Part shown: piece by piece, positions 45,897 through 53,590 of the stretch | Layout: each line of letters begins with the position of its first letter | Position numbering within the stretch: position 1 is the stretch's first letter | Origin: Mariprofundus erugo | GTDB taxonomy: Bacteria > Pseudomonadota > Zetaproteobacteria > Mariprofundales > Mariprofundaceae | DNA length: 64,000 nt | Reading direction: 5' to 3' | Assembly (NCBI RefSeq): GCF_005818865.1 | Contig: NZ_VBRY01000002.1 | Location: 248,001 to 312,000, forward strand | Position numbers and translations under genes: made by a program | The notes under the pieces: model-generated | What the model was told of the DNA's origin: nothing | The model's database searches: none | What the model saw: the letters and a program-made list of their open reading frames with translations, nothing else

Positions 45897-46580
45897 GTGA
45901 CGGCCAGCATCGTCATCCATGGCCTTCTGTTGCTCGTGCTACCGCATATCAACGGCAGCCGGCCAGCCTCTGCCGGCGGAAAAAACATCACTGTCGAGCT
46001 GGTCAGCCAGAAAAAATCAGCGCCTGCCATACAGACAGCAAATACGCCTGCCCCTTACACAAGCTCTCCAGTGGAAAAGAAGCCCGCCCTGATCAAGCAG
46101 GATCAGCCATCATCTGCCAGCAACCACCGACTTTATGCGGCAGCCAGGCCGGTTGCCCCCACAGCAGAAAAAATCAGCCCCCCTCAACCGGTCATCAGTC
46201 CGGCTGCAACAGTCACTGCATTATCACCGGCCCCTGTACCCGCCCCTGTTGCGGCATCTGCCGCTGCAATCACTCTCCTGCATGAGGCGAAGATACAACA
46301 GCCGACAGAGCATCAGCCTGAACTGATCAAGACGCGCATCCGTCAACATCTCGAATCATTCAAATATTATCCGGCCAGCGCTCGCCGGCGCGGTATTGAG
46401 GGACAGGTTGATGTCGGCTTCACGCTGAGCCGCAATGGAACGGCCGAACATATCACCGTTTTGCAGGGCTCAGGCTATGCCATGCTCGATCAGGCCGCGC
46501 TGCAAACCGTACTCAGAGCCCAGCCATTTCCGGCCGATGACGGCACCTACCGTTTCCGTCTGAGGTTTCAGCGCCTGTGA
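45897..46580 (+). CDS. tonB: TonB family energy-transducing protein
   Basis: 227 residues. A single N-terminal helix (about 3-18, ASIVIHGLLLLVLP) anchors it in the inner membrane. A long Pro/Ala/Lys-rich periplasmic linker spans about 25-135. The C-terminal TonB domain (about 145-227) contains YYPASARRRGIEGQVDVGFTLSRNG and the LDQAALQTVLRAQPFP element. It transmits proton-motive force from ExbB/ExbD, encoded elsewhere, to the BtuB receptor next to it. The start is read as GTG at 45897 with a weak site; coupling to btuB 20 bases upstream is likely. The stop overlaps the btuF start. Confidence 0.9.
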   Translation: MTASIVIHGLLLLVLPHINGSRPASAGGKNITVELVSQKKSAPAIQTANTPAPYTSSPVEKKPALIKQDQPSSASNHRLYAAARPVAPTAEKISPPQPVISPAATVTALSPAPVPAPVAASAAAITLLHEAKIQQPTEHQPELIKTRIRQHLESFKYYPASARRRGIEGQVDVGFTLSRNGTAEHITVLQGSGYAMLDQAALQTVLRAQPFPADDGTYRFRLRFQRL

Positions 46581-47377
46581 AATATCTGCTGCTGCTACTT
46601 CTGCTGTGGGCGCCCAATGCATGGAGCGCCGAACGCATTCTGGCGCTCTCACCCCATGCCTGCGAGATGCTGTACGCCATTGGTGCTGCCCGCCAGGTCG
46701 TCGGAGCGGTTTCCTGGTGTGACTATCCGCAGGCTGCGGCAAAGCTTCCTCGCGTCGGCAGCTATGAGCACATCAACGTGGAGGCAGCCCTGAGGCTGAA
46801 GCCCGACCTGGCGATTGTCGTCAACCGCCATGTGAGCGGTATCGACACGCTCGAAAAAATGGGCGTCCGTATCGTCGTCTCCAATCCGGACAGCTTTGAG
46901 TCCATATTCAGCGATATGCTGAAGCTCGGCCAGCTCACCTCGCACCCACATGAGGCTGAAAATATTGTCACCGGGCTGCGCGCGCGGCTGGACAAGGTGC
47001 GCGCACAACCTCGCTCCGGAACAGCTGTATTTTATGAGGTATGGAGTGATCCGTTACTGACGGCCGGCGGCCCCGGCTTTATCTCGGATATGATTCATCA
47101 GGCTGGCGGCAGAAATGTATTTGCCAATCTTGCCGTTGAAACACCGCATGTGAATGTCGAAGCGGTCATCCGTGCCAGGCCCGAGCTGATTGTCATACCG
47201 CTGGAAAAGCGTGATATATCGGTACGCCGAGCTTTCTGGGAAAAATGGCTTGGCAAAAACAGTGTCCGCTTTGTCGCCATCAACCCCGACCTTCTCCATC
47301 GCCCCGGACCTCGTCTGCTGGATGGCCTGGAGCTGTTGCAAAAAGCATTAAATGGAACCACGGATGGACACCGATGA
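46577..47377 (+). CDS. btuF: BtuF-like periplasmic cobalamin-binding protein
   Basis: 266 residues with a signal peptide (to about 18, APNAWS). The class III binding-protein fold is recognisable by RILALSPHACEMLYAIGAARQVVGAVSWCDYP at the start, RVGSYEHINVEAALRLKPDLAIVV, and the second-lobe YEVWSDPLLTAGGPGFISDMI. It delivers corrinoid to the permease BtuC and ATPase BtuD encoded 11 kb downstream at 58332-59993. The GTG start overlaps the tonB stop. The last ten codons run into the short GATG-ACAC repeat at 47357, so the natural C-terminus may have been altered. Confidence 0.9.
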   Translation: MKYLLLLLLLWAPNAWSAERILALSPHACEMLYAIGAARQVVGAVSWCDYPQAAAKLPRVGSYEHINVEAALRLKPDLAIVVNRHVSGIDTLEKMGVRIVVSNPDSFESIFSDMLKLGQLTSHPHEAENIVTGLRARLDKVRAQPRSGTAVFYEVWSDPLLTAGGPGFISDMIHQAGGRNVFANLAVETPHVNVEAVIRARPELIVIPLEKRDISVRRAFWEKWLGKNSVRFVAINPDLLHRPGPRLLDGLELLQKALNGTTDGHR

Positions 47378-47386
47378 ACACAGATA
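47357..47386 (+). repeat. Short GATGAACAC-type tandem motif at the btuF end
   Basis: ACCACGGATGGACACCGATG followed by AACACAGATA: two copies of a GGATGnACACn unit with a 12-base period. The btuF stop codon is inside it. Motifs of this kind recur in intergenic DNA of many bacteria. Confidence 0.55.
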
Positions 47387-47479
47387 CAAGGCCAAATACA
47401 GCGTGGTTACAGACAATGAAGGCTCCCGCCATCGGATTTACCGGCGCTCAACTGTGGCCAGGTGAATAAGAGATTGAAT

Positions 47480-48136
47480 ATGGAATACACAAGCGAGCAA
47501 GCCCCCTTTACCAGTCAGGAGCGCGAGGCGATCTATCGCGTCATTCATGCCCGGCGCGATATGCGCCATTTTGCGGGCGGTTCAGTGGAGCCGGAAATAT
47601 TGTCCCGCATCCTGGCAGCAGGACATGCGGCCCCTTCAGTTGGTTTCATGCAGCCCTGGCGCTTTATCCGCATCAGCAACAGCGAACTGCGCAACCAGCT
47701 GGCCGAACTGGTCGAGGCGGAGCGCCAGCGTACCGCCGAGCAGATGGACGAACGCAAAAGCGAATTCATGCGACTGAAGGTCGAAGGCATCCGCGACTGC
47801 GCCGAACTGATCGCCGTCATACAGGCACCCGACGATGGTACCGTGTTCGGTCGCCGCACCATGCCTGACGAAATGGCTCTCTGCTCCACCTCCTGTGCGA
47901 TTGAGAATATGTGGCTGGCCGCTCGTGCTGAAAATCTCGGCATGGGCTGGGTCTCCTTCTTCGAGCCTGCCGATGTTGCATCACTGCTGGCATGCCCGTC
48001 CGGTGCACGCCCGCTTGCCCTGCTCTGTCTGGGGCCGGTCAAAGCATTCTACGACAAACCGATGCTCGAGACTGAAGGCTGGCGACAACGTGAAACGATG
48101 GAGCACATTCTGGCCGAGGATCACTATCCGCAATGA
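47480..48136 (+). CDS. bluB: BluB, 5,6-dimethylbenzimidazole synthase
   Basis: Oxygen-dependent flavodestructase that converts reduced FMN to the lower ligand of B12. 218 residues. It shows nitroreductase-fold features of BluB: IYRVIHARRDMRHFAGG at the FMN phosphate, AAGHAAPSVGFMQPWRFI with the catalytic-site Ser, FGRRTMPDEMALCSTSCAIENMWLAARAENLGMGWVSFF, and a long C-terminal lid. The ATG at 47480 (AAGAGA upstream) is preferred; an in-frame GTG at 47462 is possible. It overlaps cobQ by ATGA. Its product is used by CobT at 55987. Confidence 0.94.
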   Translation: MEYTSEQAPFTSQEREAIYRVIHARRDMRHFAGGSVEPEILSRILAAGHAAPSVGFMQPWRFIRISNSELRNQLAELVEAERQRTAEQMDERKSEFMRLKVEGIRDCAELIAVIQAPDDGTVFGRRTMPDEMALCSTSCAIENMWLAARAENLGMGWVSFFEPADVASLLACPSGARPLALLCLGPVKAFYDKPMLETEGWRQRETMEHILAEDHYPQ

Positions 48137-49638
48137 AGGCATTAATGATTCAGGGCACGGCCTCCGGGGTAGGGAAGTCGGTGCTGGTCGCAGGGCTGTG
48201 CCGACTGCTGGCCAGAAACGGCGTACGTGTGGCCCCGTTCAAACCTCAAAACATGAGCAACAATGCCGCCGTCACCGTCGATGGCGGCGAAATCGGGCGG
48301 GCACAGGCGCTGCAGGCCTTTGCCTGCGGCATTGAGGCGACGGTGGATATGAATCCTGTATTATTGAAGCCGGAAGCAGACTGCACATCACAACTCATCG
48401 TACGGGGCAGAGTCGTCGGCAAACTCGAATCCGCTCGCTTCCGCGAGGATCGCCAGCAGTGGCTGGAAATCGTACAGATATCATTCGATCGCCTCTGTTC
48501 GCAATACGATGTGGTACTGGTGGAAGGGGCCGGCTCACCGGCGGAGCCCAACCTGAGAGCCGGAGATATTGCCAATATGGGCTTTGCCGAAGCCGCCGAT
48601 ATTCCGGTCTGGCTGGTTGGCGATATCGATTGCGGCGGGGTGTTTGCCTCGCTGACCGGAACACTGGCCATCCTATCCGCATCCGAGCGCCAGCGCGTGC
48701 AGGCGCTCGTGATCAACCGATTCCGTGGTTACCTCTCACTGCTGGATGACGGCCTGCAGTGGCTGGAACAACAAACCGGCAAACCGGTCGCAGGCGTGAT
48801 ACCGTGGCTGCCGCTGGAGCTGCCCGAAGAGGATGCACCATACCGGCTGGGCAAACAGCCCGGCAAGGCAGCTGCATCCTTACATATCGCCGTCATTACC
48901 TGTCCCCGCATGAGCAACTGCGACGACTTCGACCCGCTGGCCTCGGAGCCGGCCATTTCTCTGCGCTTTATTCATCGAAGCGACCAGATGCAACCGGCAG
49001 ACCTGGTGATTCTGCCCGGATCGAAACATGTCGCGGCCGACCTGGCCTGGCTGCGGGCGGAGGGGTTCGACAAGGCGCTCGAGCACCACCTGCGCTATGG
49101 CGGCCGCATCCTCGGTATCTGTGGCGGCATGCAGATGCTCGGACAAGCCATTATCGATGATACGGGGGTTGAAGGAGGCGGCCGGATTGCAGGTTTGAAC
49201 TGGCTCGATATCACCACCCAGATGCTGCCGGAGAAAACCCTGAAACGGATCGATGCCACTGCAGCATGGCCTGCCGCCGTACCGGTACATGGTTATGAGA
49301 TTCATTATGGCGACGATCATCCCGATCCGGCTCTGTTTCCGTTTTCACACCGCTCTGCCGACGGACAGATTCTCGGCACCTATCTGCACGGCCTGTTTGC
49401 CAGTGGTGCTTTTCGCGCCGCCTGGCTTGCCGAAATGGGCGTAACAACGGGGACAGGCGAAGATCACGCCCATCGCATCATGGCCAGCCTCGATCTGCTG
49501 GCGGATACGCTGGAGCAGCATATCGCACCGGATCTGCTGGCGCCGCTGCTTGCGAGCAGGATGCGACGTGACGAGTGCGCCAATAAAGCAGCGATGGATA
49601 CAACAAATCATTCACATTCATCCTTGCGCCATGAATAA
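48133..49638 (+). CDS. cobQ: Cobyric acid synthase
   Basis: 501-residue glutamine amidotransferase that amidates side chains b, d, e and g of adenosylcobyrinate a,c-diamide. The N-terminal ATPase domain has MIQGTASGVGKS, FKPQNMSNNAAVT and VVLVEGAGSPAEPNL. The C-terminal triad-type glutaminase domain has the nucleophile cysteine in ILGICGGMQMLG and the histidine in GTYLHGLF. Length is normal. It starts within the bluB stop and is the last cob gene before the accessory insert; cobU resumes the series at 55466. Confidence 0.95.
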   Translation: MKALMIQGTASGVGKSVLVAGLCRLLARNGVRVAPFKPQNMSNNAAVTVDGGEIGRAQALQAFACGIEATVDMNPVLLKPEADCTSQLIVRGRVVGKLESARFREDRQQWLEIVQISFDRLCSQYDVVLVEGAGSPAEPNLRAGDIANMGFAEAADIPVWLVGDIDCGGVFASLTGTLAILSASERQRVQALVINRFRGYLSLLDDGLQWLEQQTGKPVAGVIPWLPLELPEEDAPYRLGKQPGKAAASLHIAVITCPRMSNCDDFDPLASEPAISLRFIHRSDQMQPADLVILPGSKHVAADLAWLRAEGFDKALEHHLRYGGRILGICGGMQMLGQAIIDDTGVEGGGRIAGLNWLDITTQMLPEKTLKRIDATAAWPAAVPVHGYEIHYGDDHPDPALFPFSHRSADGQILGTYLHGLFASGAFRAAWLAEMGVTTGTGEDHAHRIMASLDLLADTLEQHIAPDLLAPLLASRMRRDECANKAAMDTTNHSHSSLRHE

Positions 49639-49683
49639 TCGGGGTGATTTGCAGACACCAGCTGCGAACCTGGAGATAGCGGC

Positions 49684-50745
49684 ATGAACGACCAACCCGC
49701 CCGATTGACCCCGATACCGGAAGGCTATGCAGACTGGCTGACCGAACTCAAAACGCGCATCCACTCCGCCCAGCAGCGCGCTACGCTGGCGGTCAACCGG
49801 GAGCTGGTGCTGCTCTACTGGCAGATCGGACGCGATATTCTGGCGCGGCAAGCCCAGGCAGGGTGGGGGGCCAAGGTCATCGAACGTCTGGCGCAAGATT
49901 TGCGCTTAGCCTTTCCGGAAATGAAGGGTTTTTCGCCACGTAACCTGAAATATATGCGTGCGTTCGCCGAGGCATGGTCCGACGCGGAATTTGTGCAACA
50001 GGTTGTTGCACAAATTCCGTGGGGTCACAATGTGGTCTTGCTCGACAGGCTGAACACACCGCAAGAGCGCCATTGGTATGCCGTAAAAGCTATTGAAAAC
50101 AACTGGTCGCGAAACGTATTAGCCATGCAGATCGAAAGTCGGTTGCTGGAGCGCAGCGGCCAGGCAGTAACCAATTTCTCTGCCTGTCTGCCCAAACCCC
50201 AATCCGATCTGGCCCGTGAATCTCTGAAAGACCCCTATCGTTTCGACTTTCTGAACCTTACAGAGGAGGCGCAGGAGCGTGAGATCGAGCATGCGCTGGT
50301 AAACCATGTTACCGAATTCCTGCTGGAGTTGGGTGCAGGCTTTGCTTTTGTCGGGCGGCAGGTGTTGCTGAATGTGGGCGGCGACGAGTTTTTCATCGAT
50401 CTGCTCTTCTACCATCTCAAATTGCGTTGCTACGTGGTTATCGAACTGAAGGCCGGGAAATTCAAACCGGAGCACCTCGGCCAGTTGGGCTTTTACCTCA
50501 CCGCCGTGGATGCGCAAGTCAAAGACGCTCGCGACGGCCCGACCATCGGCATGCTGCTGTGCAAAAGCAAAAACAAGATCGTCGCCGAATATGCGCTTCG
50601 CGACAATGCGCAACCCATCGGCGTGGCTGAGTACCAACTGGTGGCATCTCTGCCGCCCGAGCTGCAAACCAGTTTGCCCAGCATCGAGCAGATAGAACGG
50701 GAACTGGGCGAAGATATCGGTATGGATAAATCAAAAGCATCATGA
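49684..50745 (+). CDS. YhcG/DUF1016 family PD-(D/E)xK nuclease protein
   Basis: 353 residues. The N-terminal DUF1016_N helical domain (about 15-165) has NRELVLLYWQIGRDIL, GFSPRNLKYMRAFAEAW and VAQIPWGHNVVLLDRL. The C-terminal PDDEXK domain (about 190-340) has FIDLLFYH with the catalytic Asp and VVIELKAGKFKPEHLGQL with the ExK pair. All nuclease residues look intact. The family is frequent in defence islands and next to type I restriction genes; its exact role is unsettled. Codons EFVQQVVAQIP create a perfect inverted repeat at 49985-50019. The stop overlaps the next, shortened DUF1016 gene. Confidence 0.9.
   Translation: MNDQPARLTPIPEGYADWLTELKTRIHSAQQRATLAVNRELVLLYWQIGRDILARQAQAGWGAKVIERLAQDLRLAFPEMKGFSPRNLKYMRAFAEAWSDAEFVQQVVAQIPWGHNVVLLDRLNTPQERHWYAVKAIENNWSRNVLAMQIESRLLERSGQAVTNFSACLPKPQSDLARESLKDPYRFDFLNLTEEAQEREIEHALVNHVTEFLLELGAGFAFVGRQVLLNVGGDEFFIDLLFYHLKLRCYVVIELKAGKFKPEHLGQLGFYLTAVDAQVKDARDGPTIGMLLCKSKNKIVAEYALRDNAQPIGVAEYQLVASLPPELQTSLPSIEQIERELGEDIGMDKSKAS
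49985..50019. repeat. Perfect 16-base inverted repeat inside the DUF1016 gene
   Basis: CGGAATTTGTGCAACA and TGTTGCACAAATTCCG flank a three-base GGT spacer. It is an exact palindrome, able to form a very stable hairpin in DNA or mRNA. Confidence 0.95.
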
Positions 50746-51119
50746 CCAATTACTATTTCAGGGAGCCTGGGGGGAACTACGGCTACAGTTGCTTTCCAAT
50801 ATGGGACGCAGCGAGTCACAAATTGAGTTGGACCCACTACCGAAATCTCACCCATCAGGATGTCGGACAGATGGACAGCTATGTTCGCATCTACGATCAG
50901 CATCACCGCCCGGAAGGCGACCACCCAACCATCGGCCTGATTCTGTGCAGTCAGAAAAGCGAAGCGGTGGTGAAATATTCGGTACTCACCGACAGCGAAC
51001 AACTCTTTGCCGCCAAGTATCTGCCCTACCTGCCCACCGAGGCAGAGCTGAAATATGAGCTGGAACCGGATCGCCTGAGGCTACAGGCGCAATTTATTGA
51101 AAGTGCCACGAAGAGTTAG
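50742..51119 (+). pseudogene. Internally deleted DUF1016 relative
   Basis: 125 codons. LSWTHYRNL near residue 28 resembles the middle of DUF1016_N domains (SWSHYRxLL). Directly after it comes DVGQMDSYVRIYDQHHRPEGDHPTIGLILCSQKSEAVVKYSV, which belongs to the C-terminal end of the nuclease domain (compare GPTIGMLLCKSKNKIVAEYAL in the preceding gene). The catalytic Asp and ExK segments that should lie between are missing. An internal deletion within a second DUF1016 gene explains this best; a functional small partner is less likely but possible. The frame is still open and overlaps the previous gene by four bases. Confidence 0.75.
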
Positions 51120-51121
51120 CC

Positions 51122-53452
51122 ATGGCTAAGTACGATTTCACGAACTCCCTTTCCCCTTTGGATTTCGAGCTCCTGTCAAAAGATCTATTGGAGGCGGAGC
51201 TAGGTATAAGTTTGGAGAATTTCAGCGAAGGAAGAGATAAAGGAATTGACCTTCGATATGCGCCAGTCAGCGGGTCTGGTTCACCTTTGAATGGGACAGA
51301 TAACAGTCAGCAGTCAACAATTGTACAGTGCAAACGATATTCAAAGTTTTCAGATCTCAAAGCATCGTTGAAACGTTCTGAAGTCGATAAAGTAAGAAAA
51401 CTGAATCCAGACAGATACATTCTGGTGACATCGGTATCCCTTTCTCCTCAACAGGTTGATGAACTCCAAGCGCTGCTATTGCCATATGTAAAATCGACTA
51501 ATGATATTTACGGTCGAGAGCGCCTGAATTCCATACTTGGCAAACATGGGGAAATTGAGCGACGACATATCAAATTATGGTGCACATCAACCGGCGTTCT
51601 GGAGACGCTCATTAATTCAGGTACACACGTAGTTTCGCGTGAAGAGGTTGAGCGAACAATCGCGGCAGCAAAACTATATGTGCGTAATCCCAGTTTTGAT
51701 GAAGCATTAGAGATATTGCACAAACATCGTGTCTGTATCATTTCCGGGCAACCTGGGATTGGAAAAACGACGCTAGCCCGAATGCTTCTTCTGTACTTTC
51801 AGGACAAAAAATTCGATGTGGTGAAGATTGAGAGTGATATATCCGAGGCACGTGCTGTTAGCTATCACAACAGGCCTAGATTCTATTACTATGATGATTT
51901 TTTAGGGCAGACAGCACAGGCCGACAAACTGAATAAGAATGAGGATCAAAAGCTGTTGGATTTCATGGCCAGCGTCCGAGATTCCAAAGACTCAGTTATG
52001 GTTCTAACTACTAGAGAATACATACTCAATCAGGCCAAACTTCACTATGAAAAGTTGGATAGAGTGGCTTTCGACCACCAAACGTGTGTCATTGATCTGT
52101 CTAAATATTCGCGCCGGATTCGGGCTGAAATATTGTATAATCATATTCACTTTTCAGACCTTCCCCATGAATATCAGGAAGCGTTGATAGCCGAGCGCGC
52201 TTATCTCAAGATAATAGACCACAAGAATTACAATCCTAGATTGATTGAATGCCTGACTTCGCTGACATGGATTGGAAGCACCTCACCAAAAGAATACATC
52301 CAATATTTTTTAGGGCACTTGGACAATCCATCTGCCATTTGGGAGCACGCATTTAGAAACCAGATATCAGATGCTGCGCGCCATCTCATGTTCGTGCTAA
52401 CTACGCTTCCAACAAAGGTGGTCAGAGAACATTTGGAGCATGCATTTGAGGCATTTCACAGCGCCCAATGTTCCCGCTATGGAGTCCCTCATTCGTGTGC
52501 TGATTTCAAGAAAGCGCTTAAAGAATTGGACGGCACGTTTGTGAACACAAGCAGAGATGGAGAGCTATTGTTGGTTGCATTCCAGAACCCATCGATACGT
52601 GACTTCATGCAAAACGTTTTGCTTTCTGGAGAAAGTCTGAAAGAAGTTGTTAGTGCACTTGTGTATTTTGAACAAGCTGAGTGGTTCTCAAAAGTGTTAA
52701 ATGAAGAAAAAGCACACGTTCCCATGTCCCTGCTAAAGAACCATGCGACATCCATTATTGATCGCATGAAGACGCTCTTTAATAGTCCTGGTTGTGGCCC
52801 AAGCCTCGGATGGTGGCACACATTAAATCCTGCGGTAAATAAGGCTGATCGTCTGGCTCAACTAGTCGAAACACTGAAACACGTTGATGCAGCAAAGCAG
52901 GTTCAATTCATAGAGTCTCAGATCGAAACTCTGGCTAAACAACTGTTGACGGGAGGCATCACGACAGCTTCATGCATAAGAGCTTCTGAAGCTTTGAGTT
53001 CAATGGGCTTTCTCTCAAGCGAATATGGTAGAAAGTTTATAACGGCTCTGAAAATTACAGCATTAAATAACCCATCTGATTGCGATGACTTTGAAACTCT
53101 TGCAAGCGTGATTGAGAGCTTCCCTGAAGTCTTTTCTCCCGCAGAGATTGAGACGGTGCAAAGCACCTATCAAGACTTCGCTTATGAATATGCCGATGAT
53201 TTGGTGAGCGGCAACCTAGGCATCGATGACCCGGAGGAACTTCGGCATGAGGCTGGAAAGGTCGAGGAAATTGGAGAATACCTAGGGGTAGATATCTCAG
53301 AGGCTAAAGAGATGATCGTAGATTTTGCTGCCAAAAAAGAATTTGATGAAACCGATAGCTGGAGTCCTGATGAAGAACCCGTCAATGTCAGAGGTACACA
53401 GGATTGCTCAGATAGTGAAATTGATTCCCTATTTGGCACATTAAAGGCCTAG
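51122..53452 (+). CDS. Restriction-endonuclease-like plus nSTAND3 ATPase defence protein
   Basis: 776 residues. The N-terminal domain (about 1-125) is Mrr-like: LSPLDFELLSKDLLEAEL, the acidic EGRDKGIDLRY and the QxK site TIVQCKRYSKF. A P-loop ATPase of the nSTAND3 kind follows, with Walker A ISGQPGIGKTTLA near residue 217, Walker B FYYYDDFLG near 260, and VLTTREYIL holding the sensor arginine. The rest is helical without recognised repeats. Nuclease-STAND fusions sense invading elements and degrade DNA when they oligomerise, as established for Avs proteins; that this one does so is inference. Codon use is more AT-rich than in the surrounding cob genes. It begins two bases after the DUF1016 relic. 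Confidence 0.87.
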   Translation: MAKYDFTNSLSPLDFELLSKDLLEAELGISLENFSEGRDKGIDLRYAPVSGSGSPLNGTDNSQQSTIVQCKRYSKFSDLKASLKRSEVDKVRKLNPDRYILVTSVSLSPQQVDELQALLLPYVKSTNDIYGRERLNSILGKHGEIERRHIKLWCTSTGVLETLINSGTHVVSREEVERTIAAAKLYVRNPSFDEALEILHKHRVCIISGQPGIGKTTLARMLLLYFQDKKFDVVKIESDISEARAVSYHNRPRFYYYDDFLGQTAQADKLNKNEDQKLLDFMASVRDSKDSVMVLTTREYILNQAKLHYEKLDRVAFDHQTCVIDLSKYSRRIRAEILYNHIHFSDLPHEYQEALIAERAYLKIIDHKNYNPRLIECLTSLTWIGSTSPKEYIQYFLGHLDNPSAIWEHAFRNQISDAARHLMFVLTTLPTKVVREHLEHAFEAFHSAQCSRYGVPHSCADFKKALKELDGTFVNTSRDGELLLVAFQNPSIRDFMQNVLLSGESLKEVVSALVYFEQAEWFSKVLNEEKAHVPMSLLKNHATSIIDRMKTLFNSPGCGPSLGWWHTLNPAVNKADRLAQLVETLKHVDAAKQVQFIESQIETLAKQLLTGGITTASCIRASEALSSMGFLSSEYGRKFITALKITALNNPSDCDDFETLASVIESFPEVFSPAEIETVQSTYQDFAYEYADDLVSGNLGIDDPEELRHEAGKVEEIGEYLGVDISEAKEMIVDFAAKKEFDETDSWSPDEEPVNVRGTQDCSDSEIDSLFGTLKA

Positions 53453-53590
53453 CTTGGAATGTACGCAGAGCAGTAATGCCTGATCTTGTTTTGTGCAATG
53501 AGATTCGTGGTCGATACAAGATGCAGATACTTCAAACCGATGGGCCAAAATTGGTCGAGCGATTGCAAGTTATGGTGACGAGGAGAAGAG

